A stretch of DNA of 64,000 nucleotides from JAXDBM01 sp963709485 (GCA_963709485.1 CAVPWE010000003.1:186001-250000), one strand, 5' to 3'. Positions 32,480 through 41,569 are shown, numbered from the stretch's first letter. The notes: generated by a model from the sequence alone, not told the origin. Translations and numbers: made by a program.

Positions 32480-33958
32480 GTGAAGGACCTCAGGATGAAA
32501 GGGCATTGGATCGCGGGGGGCTTCTTTGCGCTGCTTTTCGCTCTGCTCCTGGCGGTTCGCCTCGACGTTTTTCCGAACCTGTTCCGACAGCCGCCGGAGC
32601 AGGCGCCAGGCGTCGCAGCGGTTCTTCCGGACGAGGACCAGTGGATGGCCATCTTCCAGGGACAGCGCAGGATCGGCTATGCGCACCGGGAACTGGCCCG
32701 GAGCGGCCAAGGATATCGTTTCAAAGAGGCGGTGCTGATGCGAATCAACACCATGGGGGTTGTCCAGGATATCCGCCTGAAAACAACGGGGGAAATGAAT
32801 CCGGACATGACCCTGTCCGCTTTCCGGTTCGATCTTCAGTCGAGCCTCTACCACTTTACCGCACGCGGCAAGGTCCGGGGCAGGCAGGCGACGGTTCATT
32901 ACGGGCCGCCGGGGGCGGAGAAGAAAATCGAAATCGCGCTTCAGAATGAACCGCATTTGTCCGGCAGCATCTTCGACTCCCTGCGGGGAAAAGCGCTCGC
33001 CGCCGGGCAGGAGACGACCATTCATGTCTTTGACCCGGCCTCCATGGCCGATCGTCCGGTGCGGGTGACCGGCATAGGTGATGAGACGATTGTGATTATG
33101 GGGAAGACGCAAAAGGCCCGCAAGGTCGCGGTGGATTTCATGGGGGGGCGACAGTATGCCTGGCTGGGGGAGGACGGCGGTGTCCTGAAGGAGAAGGGCT
33201 TGCTGGGCATGACGCTTGAAAGGGTCGCCAGAGAGCAGGCGCTGGGCGGAATCGAGCTGGCGGCGGGCGCCGATCTGACGGAAGCGGCTTCCATCCGTTC
33301 CAATGTAGCGATCGAAAACCCGGATACCCTGACGAAGATGACCGTCCGGCTGGCAAATGTGAATCCGGAGCATCTCCTCCTTGCAGGAGGGCGGCAGCAG
33401 TATCAGAATGGCCTGCTGACGATCGAGCGGGAGTCGCTGCCCCTGGCCGCGGCCGCCGGCGGGTCGCATTCCTTCGGAAACGAGCAGTATCTGCAGGCGA
33501 CGCCGCTGGTCCAGTCCGACCACCCGGAAATTCGCAGGCAGGCCGGGCAGATCGTTTCACCCCGGGACAGCCATGCGGTCAAGGCCGAAAAGCTGGTTGC
33601 CTGGGTCCATCGGAACGTGGAAAAAAAGCCGGTGCTGTCCATTCCCAATGCCCTGGAAACCCTGACCAACCGCGTGGGGGACTGCAACGAGCACGCCGTG
33701 CTGCTGGCCGCCCTGGCCCGCGCCGCGGGGATTCCGGCGCAGGTCGAGGCCGGGCTGGTTTATCTGAAGGGGCGGTTCTTTTACCATGCCTGGAACACCC
33801 TGTTTGTCGGGAAATGGGTCACCGCCGACGCGGTGATGGGCGCCATGCCCGCCGACGTCACCCACATCCGCCTCATCCGGGGGGAAGCGGACCGGCAGAT
33901 TGACCTGATGGGGGTCATCGGTCAACTGCAGTTGGAAGTCGTGGATTTGAAAAAATGA
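32480..33958 (+). CDS. Membrane-anchored transglutaminase-like protein
   Basis: 492 residues from the chosen GTG (GGGGAGG six bases upstream). An N-terminal transmembrane helix (about 10-28) is followed by a large beta-rich domain (about 50-330) and a C-terminal transglutaminase-like domain. The catalytic triad is visible as Cys402 (GDCNEHAVL), His436 (YHAWN) and Asp450 (TADAV). Such domains are cysteine proteases or acyl transferases in the periplasm. The stop overlaps the ATG of the ABC ATPase gene (ATGA), so it is translated together with a two-gene ABC exporter; it may process or help load the exported substrate, which is inference. Confidence 0.85.
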   Translation: MKDLRMKGHWIAGGFFALLFALLLAVRLDVFPNLFRQPPEQAPGVAAVLPDEDQWMAIFQGQRRIGYAHRELARSGQGYRFKEAVLMRINTMGVVQDIRLKTTGEMNPDMTLSAFRFDLQSSLYHFTARGKVRGRQATVHYGPPGAEKKIEIALQNEPHLSGSIFDSLRGKALAAGQETTIHVFDPASMADRPVRVTGIGDETIVIMGKTQKARKVAVDFMGGRQYAWLGEDGGVLKEKGLLGMTLERVAREQALGGIELAAGADLTEAASIRSNVAIENPDTLTKMTVRLANVNPEHLLLAGGRQQYQNGLLTIERESLPLAAAAGGSHSFGNEQYLQATPLVQSDHPEIRRQAGQIVSPRDSHAVKAEKLVAWVHRNVEKKPVLSIPNALETLTNRVGDCNEHAVLLAALARAAGIPAQVEAGLVYLKGRFFYHAWNTLFVGKWVTADAVMGAMPADVTHIRLIRGEADRQIDLMGVIGQLQLEVVDLKK

Positions 33959-34689
33959 TCGAATTGATCGATTTGAGCAAGCGCTACGGCAGGACGCTCG
34001 CGGTGGACCGGCTCAACCTGTCCGTGGCCCGTGGTGAAATATTCGGGTTCATCGGCCCGAACGGGGCCGGCAAGACCACCACAATCCGCATGATGGGCGG
34101 GACGCTGGCTCCCACGTCAGGCCGGGTTGTCATCGAGGGGATCGATATGGCGGACCGTCCGGAGGAGGCCAAAAGGCGGATTGGTTTCATCCCGGACCGC
34201 CCCTTTCTCTACGAGAAGCTGACGGGCATGGAGTTCATGCGGTTTTCCGCGGACCTCTACGGCGTGGGCGACGGAACATTCCCGGAGAAGGCCCGCGGCA
34301 TTCTCCGGACGTTCGGCCTTCTGGACTGGTCCAACGACCTCATCGAAGCCTACTCCCACGGCATGAAGCAGCGCCTGATCATCTCGGCTGCGCTGCTGCA
34401 CGAACCCCGGGTCATTGTGGTGGACGAGCCAATGGTGGGCCTCGATCCGGCCGCCATCAAGATGGTAAAGGACATCCTGAAGGGCCTGGCCCGCCAGGGA
34501 ACCACGATCTTCATGTCCACCCACACCCTTTCCGTTGCCGAGGACCTCTGCGACCGGATCGGAATCATTCACAAGGGGAATTTGATTGCGACGGGGACGA
34601 CCCGGGAGCTGAAGCGTCTGGTCCAGGTCCAGGAAGCGGATCTCGAAGCGGTTTTCCTGCGGCTGACGGAGGAGCAGGACCTGTCATGA
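33955..34689 (+). CDS. ABC-2-type transporter ATP-binding protein
   Basis: 244 residues with Walker A GPNGAGKTT (near 35-43), the Q-loop region, the signature YSHGMKQR (near 138), Walker B VIVVDEPMVGLDP (near 157) and a switch histidine in STHTLS (near 188). It powers an ABC-2-type exporter with the adjacent permease, with which it overlaps by four bases. The substrate is unknown; the same signature variant is common in ABC-2 systems for lipids, polysaccharides or antibiotics. Confidence 0.93.
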   Translation: MIELIDLSKRYGRTLAVDRLNLSVARGEIFGFIGPNGAGKTTTIRMMGGTLAPTSGRVVIEGIDMADRPEEAKRRIGFIPDRPFLYEKLTGMEFMRFSADLYGVGDGTFPEKARGILRTFGLLDWSNDLIEAYSHGMKQRLIISAALLHEPRVIVVDEPMVGLDPAAIKMVKDILKGLARQGTTIFMSTHTLSVAEDLCDRIGIIHKGNLIATGTTRELKRLVQVQEADLEAVFLRLTEEQDLS

Positions 34690-36383
34690 ACGGCATCATC
34701 ACCCTCCTGAAGCCGCGCCTCTGGTCCTTCAGAAACGGTTACGCGTCGCGGGACGCGGAAGCCAGGAACATCAAATGGCTTCTCTTCGGACTGATCGGCC
34801 TCGTCTTCTGGGTCGGCGTCTTCATCGTGTTTTACCGAGTCCTGAGGTATTTTCAGGGCGTGGAGGGCTTTGGCGACATCCTGGCCTACAAGCTCCTGTC
34901 CATGGTGCTGGTCACTTTTTTCGCCCTCCTCATCTTCAGCAGCACGGTCACGTCGCTTTCCAAATTCTATCTGAGCCGGGACCTGGCCCTGGTTCACGCG
35001 ATGCCGGTAGCGCCTGCGCAGATCTTTCTGGCCCGGTGGATCGAAAGCACGATCGACAGTTCCTGGATGGTGATCGTCTACAGCCTCCCGGTATTTCTCT
35101 CCTACGGCATCGTTTACAAAGCCGGTCCCTTCTTCTATGCGGCGGCGGCGAGTGCGCTCCTGCCCCTCTGCATGATCGGTTCGGCCGTCAGCGCCGCGGC
35201 GGTGCTTCTCGTCGCCCTTGTCCTGCCTGCGGGCCGCATCCGGACGGTGTTCGTGTTCCTGGGGCTGGTCCTGTTCGTGATCCTGCTGATCGCCTTCCGG
35301 ATGATGCGGCCGGAGCAGCTCACCAACCCGGACAGCTTTGCCTCCGTCCTTTTGTATTTCAGATCCATGGAAACGCCCGGCGCGCCATGGCTGCCCACGA
35401 CGTGGATTTTTGACGGCATCACGGGCGCCCTGGCCGGATCCACCAAAAAGGCCCTCTTTAATCTGGCGCTGCTCTGGAGCTGCGCGGCCACGCTGGGCTA
35501 CCTCATGACCTGGATGGCCGCGGCGGCCTATTTCCCCGGTTTCTCAAAGTCGCAGACAACGGCGGAACGTCTCCTGCCGTCGCGTCAGGAAAGGGGGAGA
35601 GGGATGACCCGGCTGCTGAATCTGCTGTCCGGGCCGACCCGGGCCTTCGCAGTCAAGGAAATCAAAACCTTTACGCGGGACCAGACCCAATGGCCCCAGA
35701 TCTTCCTCATCATCGCCCTGATCGTCGTCTATCTTTACAATTTTTCCGTTCTGCCGCTGGACAAGACGCCCTTCAAGACTTTTTACCTGCAGAATATTTT
35801 CTCTTTCCTGAACATGGGGCTGGCCTCCTTCGTCCTGACGGCCATCGCCGCCCGGTTCGTTTTTCCGGCGGTCAGCGCCGAGGGGAGCGCGTTCTGGATT
35901 GTCCGGGCCGCACCCATTCCGATCCGGACCTTTCTGCGGGTGAAGTTTTTCGTTTATTTCGTTCCGCTGCTGGTTCTAACGGAGATCCTGATCGTGGCGA
36001 CGAACATCCTGCTGCAGGTGACGGACTTCATGATGGTCCTGTCCGCCGCAACGGTTCTCCTGATGGTGCCCGGAGTGGTGGCCATGGGGGTGGGCCTGGG
36101 CGCGGCCTATCCCGATTTTCAGTCGGAGAACCCCGCCCAGGCGGTGACCAGCTTCGGGGGGCTGCTCTTCATGATCCTCTGCGCCGGTTTCATCGCAGCG
36201 GTGATCATCCTGGAGGCCGGGCCGGTGTATGCCGTCTTCATGGCGGGCGTCCGCGGCCGGGGCCTCGCCGCGGCCCAGTGGGTCTGGGTGGTTCTCTCCT
36301 TCGGCCTGGTGCTCCTGCTCTGCCTCCTGGCCGTTATCCTGCCCATGCGTCTGGGCGAGCGTCGTCTGAAAGCGCTGACTTAG
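34686..36383 (+). CDS. ABC-2-type exporter permease
   Basis: 565 residues with about twelve hydrophobic segments in two halves separated by a polar loop (near 290-330), suggesting a fused pair of ABC-2 permease units. Overlaps the ATPase gene by four bases (ATGA) and ends seven bases before the stop of the convergent crotonase gene. Together with the transglutaminase-like protein it makes a three-gene unit. I cannot assign a substrate. Confidence 0.85.
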   Translation: MNGIITLLKPRLWSFRNGYASRDAEARNIKWLLFGLIGLVFWVGVFIVFYRVLRYFQGVEGFGDILAYKLLSMVLVTFFALLIFSSTVTSLSKFYLSRDLALVHAMPVAPAQIFLARWIESTIDSSWMVIVYSLPVFLSYGIVYKAGPFFYAAAASALLPLCMIGSAVSAAAVLLVALVLPAGRIRTVFVFLGLVLFVILLIAFRMMRPEQLTNPDSFASVLLYFRSMETPGAPWLPTTWIFDGITGALAGSTKKALFNLALLWSCAATLGYLMTWMAAAAYFPGFSKSQTTAERLLPSRQERGRGMTRLLNLLSGPTRAFAVKEIKTFTRDQTQWPQIFLIIALIVVYLYNFSVLPLDKTPFKTFYLQNIFSFLNMGLASFVLTAIAARFVFPAVSAEGSAFWIVRAAPIPIRTFLRVKFFVYFVPLLVLTEILIVATNILLQVTDFMMVLSAATVLLMVPGVVAMGVGLGAAYPDFQSENPAQAVTSFGGLLFMILCAGFIAAVIILEAGPVYAVFMAGVRGRGLAAAQWVWVVLSFGLVLLLCLLAVILPMRLGERRLKALT

Positions 36384-36389
36384 CGGGCG

Positions 36390-37199
36390 CTATTTTTTCT
36401 TGCTTTCCATGTTGCGCTGAAAGGCCTTCTGGACCTCGCCGGTGTTGAAGAATGCCGAGTTCCAGGCCGCCACATACTTCAGGCCGTCGTCAACGCTGTG
36501 GTCTTCCATGTAATTCAGGATCTTCTTGGTTCCCCGGACGGCGTTGTCGGCGTTGCCCGTGATTTCCCGGGCCAGGCTCAGGGCGCCTTTCATCAGGGCT
36601 TCCCGGTCCTCATGGATTTCGTTGATCAGGCCCATCCGCAGGGCTTCCTCCGCGGTGATGTCCCTGCCGGTCAAAGCGAGCATCCGGGTGTTGCCCTGTC
36701 CGATGATCCGGGGCAGGCGGTTCAGGCTGCCCATGTCGGCAACGATGGCGATCTTCGTTTCGCGGAGCGAGATGACGGCATCCTTCGTGGCCAGGCGCAG
36801 GTCGCAGGCGGAGCTCAGATCCAGGCCGGCGCCGATGCAATGCCGGTGGATCGCGGCGATGTAGATGTTGTTTCCCCCGGCCATGCGGTCGAAGCCCTGC
36901 TGCATCTGAAGGATCAGGTCGTACATCTGCTCCCGGAATTCCGGCTTGGCGCCGACCAGGACATCCTGGTTGTTCATGAAGAACTCAAAGACGTCGATGC
37001 CGACGCTGAAGGATTTCCCCCGGCCGGCGATGATCACCACGCGGACATCCGGATCCTTCTCCAGATCGTCCACGACGAGGGGGAGGTCGCGCCAGAAGGG
37101 CCAGCTCATGGCATTCAGTTTGTCCGGGCGGTTCAGGTATAAAATTGCGGTCTGCTGTTCCGCCTGCTTCTCGACTTCAAAAAACGGATAGGCATTCAT
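36390..37199 (-). CDS. Crotonase-family protein, dienoyl-CoA-isomerase-like
   Basis: 269 residues of the enoyl-CoA hydratase/isomerase superfamily. The oxyanion-hole regions SFSVGIDVFEF (near 64-74) and CIGAGLDLSSACDLR (near 112-126) are present. The ETKIAIVADMGSLNRLPRIIG segment (near 137-157) and a C-terminal DHSVDDGLKYVAAWN resemble delta3,5-delta2,4-dienoyl-CoA isomerase (ECH1) more than ordinary enoyl-CoA hydratase; in ECH1 the corresponding acidic residues shift the double bonds. Such enzymes act on unsaturated acyl-CoAs in beta-oxidation. A role in anaerobic degradation is plausible for the inferred lineage but not shown. The ATG follows AAAGGAG. Confidence 0.85.
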   Translation of the reverse strand: MNAYPFFEVEKQAEQQTAILYLNRPDKLNAMSWPFWRDLPLVVDDLEKDPDVRVVIIAGRGKSFSVGIDVFEFFMNNQDVLVGAKPEFREQMYDLILQMQQGFDRMAGGNNIYIAAIHRHCIGAGLDLSSACDLRLATKDAVISLRETKIAIVADMGSLNRLPRIIGQGNTRMLALTGRDITAEEALRMGLINEIHEDREALMKGALSLAREITGNADNAVRGTKKILNYMEDHSVDDGLKYVAAWNSAFFNTGEVQKAFQRNMESKKK

Positions 37200-37356
37200 G
37201 TTGAAAACTCCTTTCTCGACGGGTAGCCCCTTCTATCGGAACAGATCCCTGATTGTCAACGGATATTCGGCGTATTTTCGCTGATGCCAAACGGAACGGG
37301 ACAATTTCAGATTCGCCTTTTGCCCGGCTTCTATTTGTGTTAATGAGAGCCACGAT

Positions 37357-38086
37357 ATGAAATGCATCTTCCTTTCTGACGCGCACCTGAAAAGCGAACG
37401 GGACAAGGGCTACCGGGACATGATGCGCTTTCTCGATTCGCTGGGCGCGGAGAAGCCCGACCAGCTCTTCGTTGCCGGCGATTTTTTCGATTTCTGGTTC
37501 GGCAGGGGCGATCATGTCTACCCGGACTTCAAACCCGTCATTGAAAAGCTGATGGTCCTGAGAGACGCCGGGACGCTTATCCGCCTATGCGAAGGGAACC
37601 ATGATTTCTTCCTCGGGGATTATTTCGCCGCAATCCCCGGCATTACGGTATGCCGGGAATCGGCCGTTGTGGACCTGGAGGGCCGAAAGACCCTGGTGGC
37701 CCACGGCGATCTCGTGGACCGCGAAAAACAGGGGATACCTGCTGCTTCGGAAGATCCTGAGAAGCGGCCTGTTCTATCGGGCGCAGCGGAGCATTCACCC
37801 CCGGGTCCTCTGGACGCTGGCGCGGATCAGCTCCAGCATGAGCCGGGAACTTTACCCGCAGAAGGAGGAAGAACTGGTGCGGAAAATGCTCGCATACGCC
37901 ATGGACCGCTTCAAGGAGGGATTCGACAGCGTCATCCTCGGTCATTCCCACAAACCTCTTCTAAAAGAGTTCGTCCTGGCGGACGGAAGAAAAACGTTCG
38001 CGACGCTGGGGGACTGGATGCGGCACAACTCCTACCTTTCTTACCAGGATGGCGCTTTCCGTCTTCTCTATTATAAATCTCAATGA
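37357..38086 (+). pseudogene. lpxH: LpxH-like UDP-2,3-diacylglucosamine diphosphatase gene, frameshifted
   Basis: The first frame encodes the calcineurin-type phosphoesterase motifs SDAHL, GDFFDFWFG, EGNHDFFLGDYF and VAHGD. At about 37730-37735 an extra base in a run of four G shifts the frame; the downstream frame continues YLLLRKILRSGLFYRAQR and has the last metal motif GHSHKP and the end FATLGDWMRHNSY. Deleting one G gives 242 codons, the normal LpxH length. LpxH removes UMP from UDP-diacylglucosamine in lipid A synthesis at the membrane. Since lipid A is usually essential, either a sequencing error or a second copy elsewhere is likely. It lies upstream of the agmatinase gene on the same strand. 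Confidence 0.82.
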
Positions 38087-38174
38087 ATCCGGCGAAAAAG
38101 CGAATTCCGATAATTTCTGGACAGGCGGGGACGGATGTGATATGTGCCCCCATTCATTTTAAGGAGTCCCGTTG

Positions 38175-39056
38175 ATGAATTTCGGCGGCATTGAACCGGA
38201 ATACACGCGCTTCGATCAGGCCACCTTTGTCGTTGTCCCCGTCCCCTACGATCTGACGTCAACCTACCAGTCCGGGTCGCGGATGGGCCCCGCCGCCATC
38301 CTGGACGCCTCTGGCCACATGGAGCTTTACGACGAGGAACTCCGCCGGGAGACGTACCTGGCCGGGATTCACACCCTGCCGTTCCTCGAGGCCGACGCCC
38401 GGGGACCGCGGGAAATGATGGAGACGGTCCGGCGCAGGATATTCGACGTCGTTTCATCCGGCAAGATTCCGGTCACGCTGGGCGGCGAGCACAGCATTTC
38501 CTTTGGATGCGTCCAGGCGGTTCAGGAGATTTATCCGGGCCTTTCGGTCCTGCAATTGGACGCCCACGCCGACATGAGGGATGCCTACCAGGGCAGTCCC
38601 TACAGCCACGCCTCCGTGGCGCGCCGCATTTCCGAACGATGCCCGCTGGTTCAGGCGGGCATCCGGAGCATGAGCGCGGAGGAGGCGGCCTTTCTGCCGA
38701 CCAGCGGCGTCCGGACCTTTTCCGCGGACTTCATGCTGGATGATCCGGAGGGGTATCGGGCCATTGCCGCTTGCCTGGAGGGCGACGTCTATATCTCCGT
38801 TGACCTCGATGTCTTCGATCCCGCTTTTCTTCCCGCGACGGGTACGCCGGAGCCGGGAGGCATCCGCTGGAGCGATGTGCTGCGCCTGATCCGGGAGGTG
38901 TCCGGGCGCTGCCGGGTCCGGGGCTTCGATGTCGTCGAACTGTCGCCGATTCCCGGCATGATCGCCTCCGACTTCCTGGCGGCAAAGCTGGCATACCGGA
39001 TGATGGGATACGCGCTTGCGAACATCAATCAATCGATCAAAGGAGAAAAGAATTGA
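38175..39056 (+). CDS. speB: Agmatinase
   Basis: 293 residues of the arginase/agmatinase (ureohydrolase) family, with the binuclear manganese motifs GGEHSISFG (near 100), QLDAHADMRD (near 123-132) and SVDLDVFDPAFLPATGTPEP (near 212-231). It hydrolyses agmatine to putrescine and urea. ATG 38175 has AAGGAG eight bases upstream; the TTG three bases earlier is less likely. The stop TGA overlaps the TTG start of the arginine decarboxylase gene by two bases. The pair forms an arginine to putrescine route. It is not arginase by context. Confidence 0.92.
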   Translation: MNFGGIEPEYTRFDQATFVVVPVPYDLTSTYQSGSRMGPAAILDASGHMELYDEELRRETYLAGIHTLPFLEADARGPREMMETVRRRIFDVVSSGKIPVTLGGEHSISFGCVQAVQEIYPGLSVLQLDAHADMRDAYQGSPYSHASVARRISERCPLVQAGIRSMSAEEAAFLPTSGVRTFSADFMLDDPEGYRAIAACLEGDVYISVDLDVFDPAFLPATGTPEPGGIRWSDVLRLIREVSGRCRVRGFDVVELSPIPGMIASDFLAAKLAYRMMGYALANINQSIKGEKN

Positions 39057-39601
39057 ACGATTATGTGCCCAAGATGATCTTTTTTACAAAGGGTGTGGGG
39101 ACGCACAAGGAGGAGCTCCATTCATTTGAGCTGGCCCTCAGGGACGCCGGCATCGAGAAATGCAATCTTGTCCAGGTGTCCAGCATCTTCCCGCCGGGCT
39201 GCAAGTTGATCTCAAAGGCCCGCGGACTGGAAGAGCTGAAGCCGGGCGCGCTCACCTACTGCGTGCTGAGCCGCTGCTGCAGCAACGAGCCCAGACGGCT
39301 GCTGGCCGCATCGGTCGGGTGCGCCATTCCCGCGGACAAGAAAGCCTACGGCTACATCAGCGAGCATCATTCCTTCGGCCAGACGGAGCGCCAGGCCGGC
39401 GATTATTCGGAAGACCTCGCTGCCGCCATGCTGGCATCGACCCTGGGCATTGACTTCAACATCGACGAGAGCTGGGACGAGAAGAAAGAGATCTTCAAGA
39501 TCAGCGGGAAAATCGTCAGCACCCGGAATATCACCCAGTCCAGCATTGTCAAGAAGCATGGCTACACGACGGTGCTTGCGGCGGCAGTATTTGTCTTCTG
39601 A
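39053..39601 (+). CDS. Pyruvoyl-dependent arginine decarboxylase
   Basis: 182 residues, starting with TTG in the agmatinase stop (TTGA) and with AAGGAG upstream. The family's self-cleavage site is visible: Ser43-Ser44 in VSSIFPPGC; cleavage turns the second serine into the pyruvoyl group of the alpha chain. Later conserved parts include PADKKAYGYISEHHSFGQTE (about 103-122). It decarboxylates arginine to agmatine, the substrate of the preceding gene. The enzyme needs no pyridoxal phosphate. Together the two genes supply putrescine without ornithine. Confidence 0.93.
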   Translation: MNDYVPKMIFFTKGVGTHKEELHSFELALRDAGIEKCNLVQVSSIFPPGCKLISKARGLEELKPGALTYCVLSRCCSNEPRRLLAASVGCAIPADKKAYGYISEHHSFGQTERQAGDYSEDLAAAMLASTLGIDFNIDESWDEKKEIFKISGKIVSTRNITQSSIVKKHGYTTVLAAAVFVF

Positions 39602-39714
39602 AGGCGAACCCGGAGCGCATCGGGTCATCTCTCTGGTGCCGTGAAATACCCCTTGACAAAGGCGTCCGGGTGTTTTAGAAAGTGCACTCTTTTGAAAGCT
39701 GAATATGGAAATGA

Positions 39715-39791
<77 letters not shown>

Positions 39792-39800
39792 AATAAAATC

Positions 39801-39824
39801 AGGGGCTTACGAGCCCCTTTTTTA
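39801..39824 (+). terminator. Terminator of the tRNA-fMet transcript
   Basis: AGGGGCT, a short loop, AGCCCCT and a T run, starting ten bases after the CCA. Confidence 0.8.
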
Positions 39825-39926
39825 TTGCCGCAAAGGGCTCTGCAGCAATATTGCAGTAACTTCATCCACGGGCCTGGGCGGCGCCAGGAAAACATCGAGC
39901 CGCTTGATTCTTGGATATGGCCGGGA

Positions 39927-40307
39927 TCAGCCGAACCGGTACCCCATCTGCACCCAATAGCGCCAATCCTCCACCGCCTGTCTGGTTTGCTCGTCGGCCT
40001 CATTACCCACTCCAAGTTGGGACAATGGAACCGCCAGCCTGCCTCTCCCCCGGCGGATTGTGACGAACATTTCTTTTTCGCACTCCTCTTCAGGCGCCAT
40101 CTTGAGGACTTTGACTTCTTCTCGAAGCTGGAGGGGCGAGATCGCGCGCTTTGCGCTGCAAACGGCTGTAAATGGAAACTTTAGCTTTTCTTCAAGGTAG
40201 TAGTACCACCCCATCGCTTGTTCTTCTGGGCCGTAGGCATCGACGATGATCTCCATGGCGATGCGCTCCTCTCGTGCATCATCGGTTCCGGGTTTTTTCT
40301 TGGCCAT
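39927..40307 (-). CDS. CcbP-like calcium-binding protein
   Basis: 126 residues from ATG 40307 (AAGGTG upstream). The pattern IIVDAYGPEEQAMGWYYYLE, the FPFTAVC segment, EEECEKEMFVTI and the C-terminal VEDWRYWVQMGYRF fit the family of the cyanobacterial calcium-binding protein CcbP, an acidic cytoplasmic protein that buffers calcium. Homologues are spread in many bacteria with unknown roles. It lies just downstream of tRNA-fMet, next to a broken restriction gene, on the opposite strand, and may be part of an old island. Confidence 0.7.
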   Translation of the reverse strand: MAKKKPGTDDAREERIAMEIIVDAYGPEEQAMGWYYYLEEKLKFPFTAVCSAKRAISPLQLREEVKVLKMAPEEECEKEMFVTIRRGRGRLAVPLSQLGVGNEADEQTRQAVEDWRYWVQMGYRFG

Positions 40308-40387
40308 ATCGCACCTTAAAAAGAAGCAACGCTGAGTTACCGTAGGCTTGCGGCCGGCGTTCAGCTTGTAACCGGCTGCATTGTGAG

Positions 40388-40498
40388 TCAAGCGTTCTGG
40401 TATTCATAGGCCTTGAACTTTCCGCGCAGACGTTGAGCGGATTTCCAAATTTCACTGGCGAGGTTGTCTAATTTCGTTTTGTTGATGGACAACAACAT
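40388..40498 (-). pseudogene. Truncated start of a type I restriction methylase (HsdM) gene
   Basis: From ATG 40498 the frame reads 36 codons, including KLDNLASEIWKSAQRLRGKF and KAYEYQN, then stops. This matches the N-terminal helical domain of HsdM methyltransferases. The rest of the gene and any hsdS/hsdR are missing; the CcbP-like gene follows. The 360 bases upstream (40499-40856) show nothing recognisable. Confidence 0.55.
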
Positions 40499-40856
40499 AA
40501 AGTTTAATTATTCCGATCCTCTTGAACCTGCTCCCGGGCGCTTGGGAAGCCATTGCTATAGGCCTAATTTGACTATGAAATTATAGTGCATCCTTTTGTA
40601 TTTTGCCAGTTTTTCCTGGATATTTGTCATTGAGATTTCATCTTCGACTGGAGTGCGGTTCATACGGGCATTGTGCTTTGCTGACCGATCTCGGGATATC
40701 CTTGTCAGACGTTATTTTACGGGCAGGCGCGATCCCAATCCCTTTAAAATGAAGACAAAAGGGATGATGCGCTATTGCAGTAGAAAAAGCATCCTGCATG
40801 GGCACGAAATATGTGTAGCGATCCGTCCTTCCCGCCGGGCGTCCAAGGCATCGTTA

Positions 40857-41177
40857 TTATTCGGCTCTGAAAAATTTCTTATCCCGGATGACGATAAGTT
40901 CCCTGCAGGCAAGACAGGTTATCCAGGTTTTGAAACCGAAGGCGCGCACTTCACTGCCGCAGTAAGGACAGGGCCCCTTGATGAGAGAACGGCCTATAAA
41001 TGGGTAGGCAATGCCACATAAAATTAACGGAATGCCAATGATGAGTCCAATGCCCGTGAAGCTGACCAAAACCCCGATAACAATTAAAATAAAACCTGTG
41101 ATTGGACCGGTTAAATACCCGACTTTCATGTCCTCGCCTTTGGCATTTTTCCTTTCGGCTGATTTGTCATTGCCCAT
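40857..41177 (-). CDS. Membrane protein with C-terminal zinc ribbon
   Basis: 106 residues. A charged N-terminus precedes two close hydrophobic helices (about 23-43 and 45-62, GFILIVIGVLVSFTGIGLII and IPLILCGIAYPFIG). The C-terminus has CPYCGSEV and CLACREL, a four-cysteine zinc ribbon facing the cytoplasm. No family name can be given. The gene stands alone between the restriction relic and the duplicated small-protein locus; the intergenic stretch 41178-41553 shows no gene. Confidence 0.65.
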   Translation of the reverse strand: MGNDKSAERKNAKGEDMKVGYLTGPITGFILIVIGVLVSFTGIGLIIGIPLILCGIAYPFIGRSLIKGPCPYCGSEVRAFGFKTWITCLACRELIVIRDKKFFRAE

Positions 41178-41553
41178 GATGATTCTCCAAATGATAAAAA
41201 GTTGAAATTCAATTTATACCTGCATGCCCGTAGCTGTGCAGCATCTGAATCGCAGGAATAACGAGTGAACTGTCTTCAGAACATGTACCACATTTATAGT
41301 TCGAGTTCTGCCGATTTTTTTGTTGAAGCTTGCACAAAAAGTCATGGAAGCCCCAGTCCGTGAAGCGGGTAGAGGCTTCTATTTCTATGCCTGCGGGTGC
41401 AGGGAATTAGCGCTTTCTTTCAACGCCATTGAACGACTATTTCAAAATACCGATGCCTGAACCGTTTTGTTTTCACTTCCGTTTTTCCTGGTTTAAATAA
41501 TATATCTTTTATAATCATATAGATACAAAATTCATGACCTGAATGTTATATTC

Positions 41554-41569
41554 TGGCATGCTTTCCGCA
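41554..41569 (+). promoter_or_regulatory. Sigma-54-like promoter, copy B
   Basis: TGGCATGCTTTCCGCA, identical to the minus-strand site at 29492-29507. The start codon of the duplicate gene is 45 bases after it. Confidence 0.5.

Noticed and set aside
39810..41180. Second integrative element at tRNA-fMet
   Set aside because: No integrase gene and no second copy of the tRNA 3' end could be found in the window; only the hsdM relic remains.
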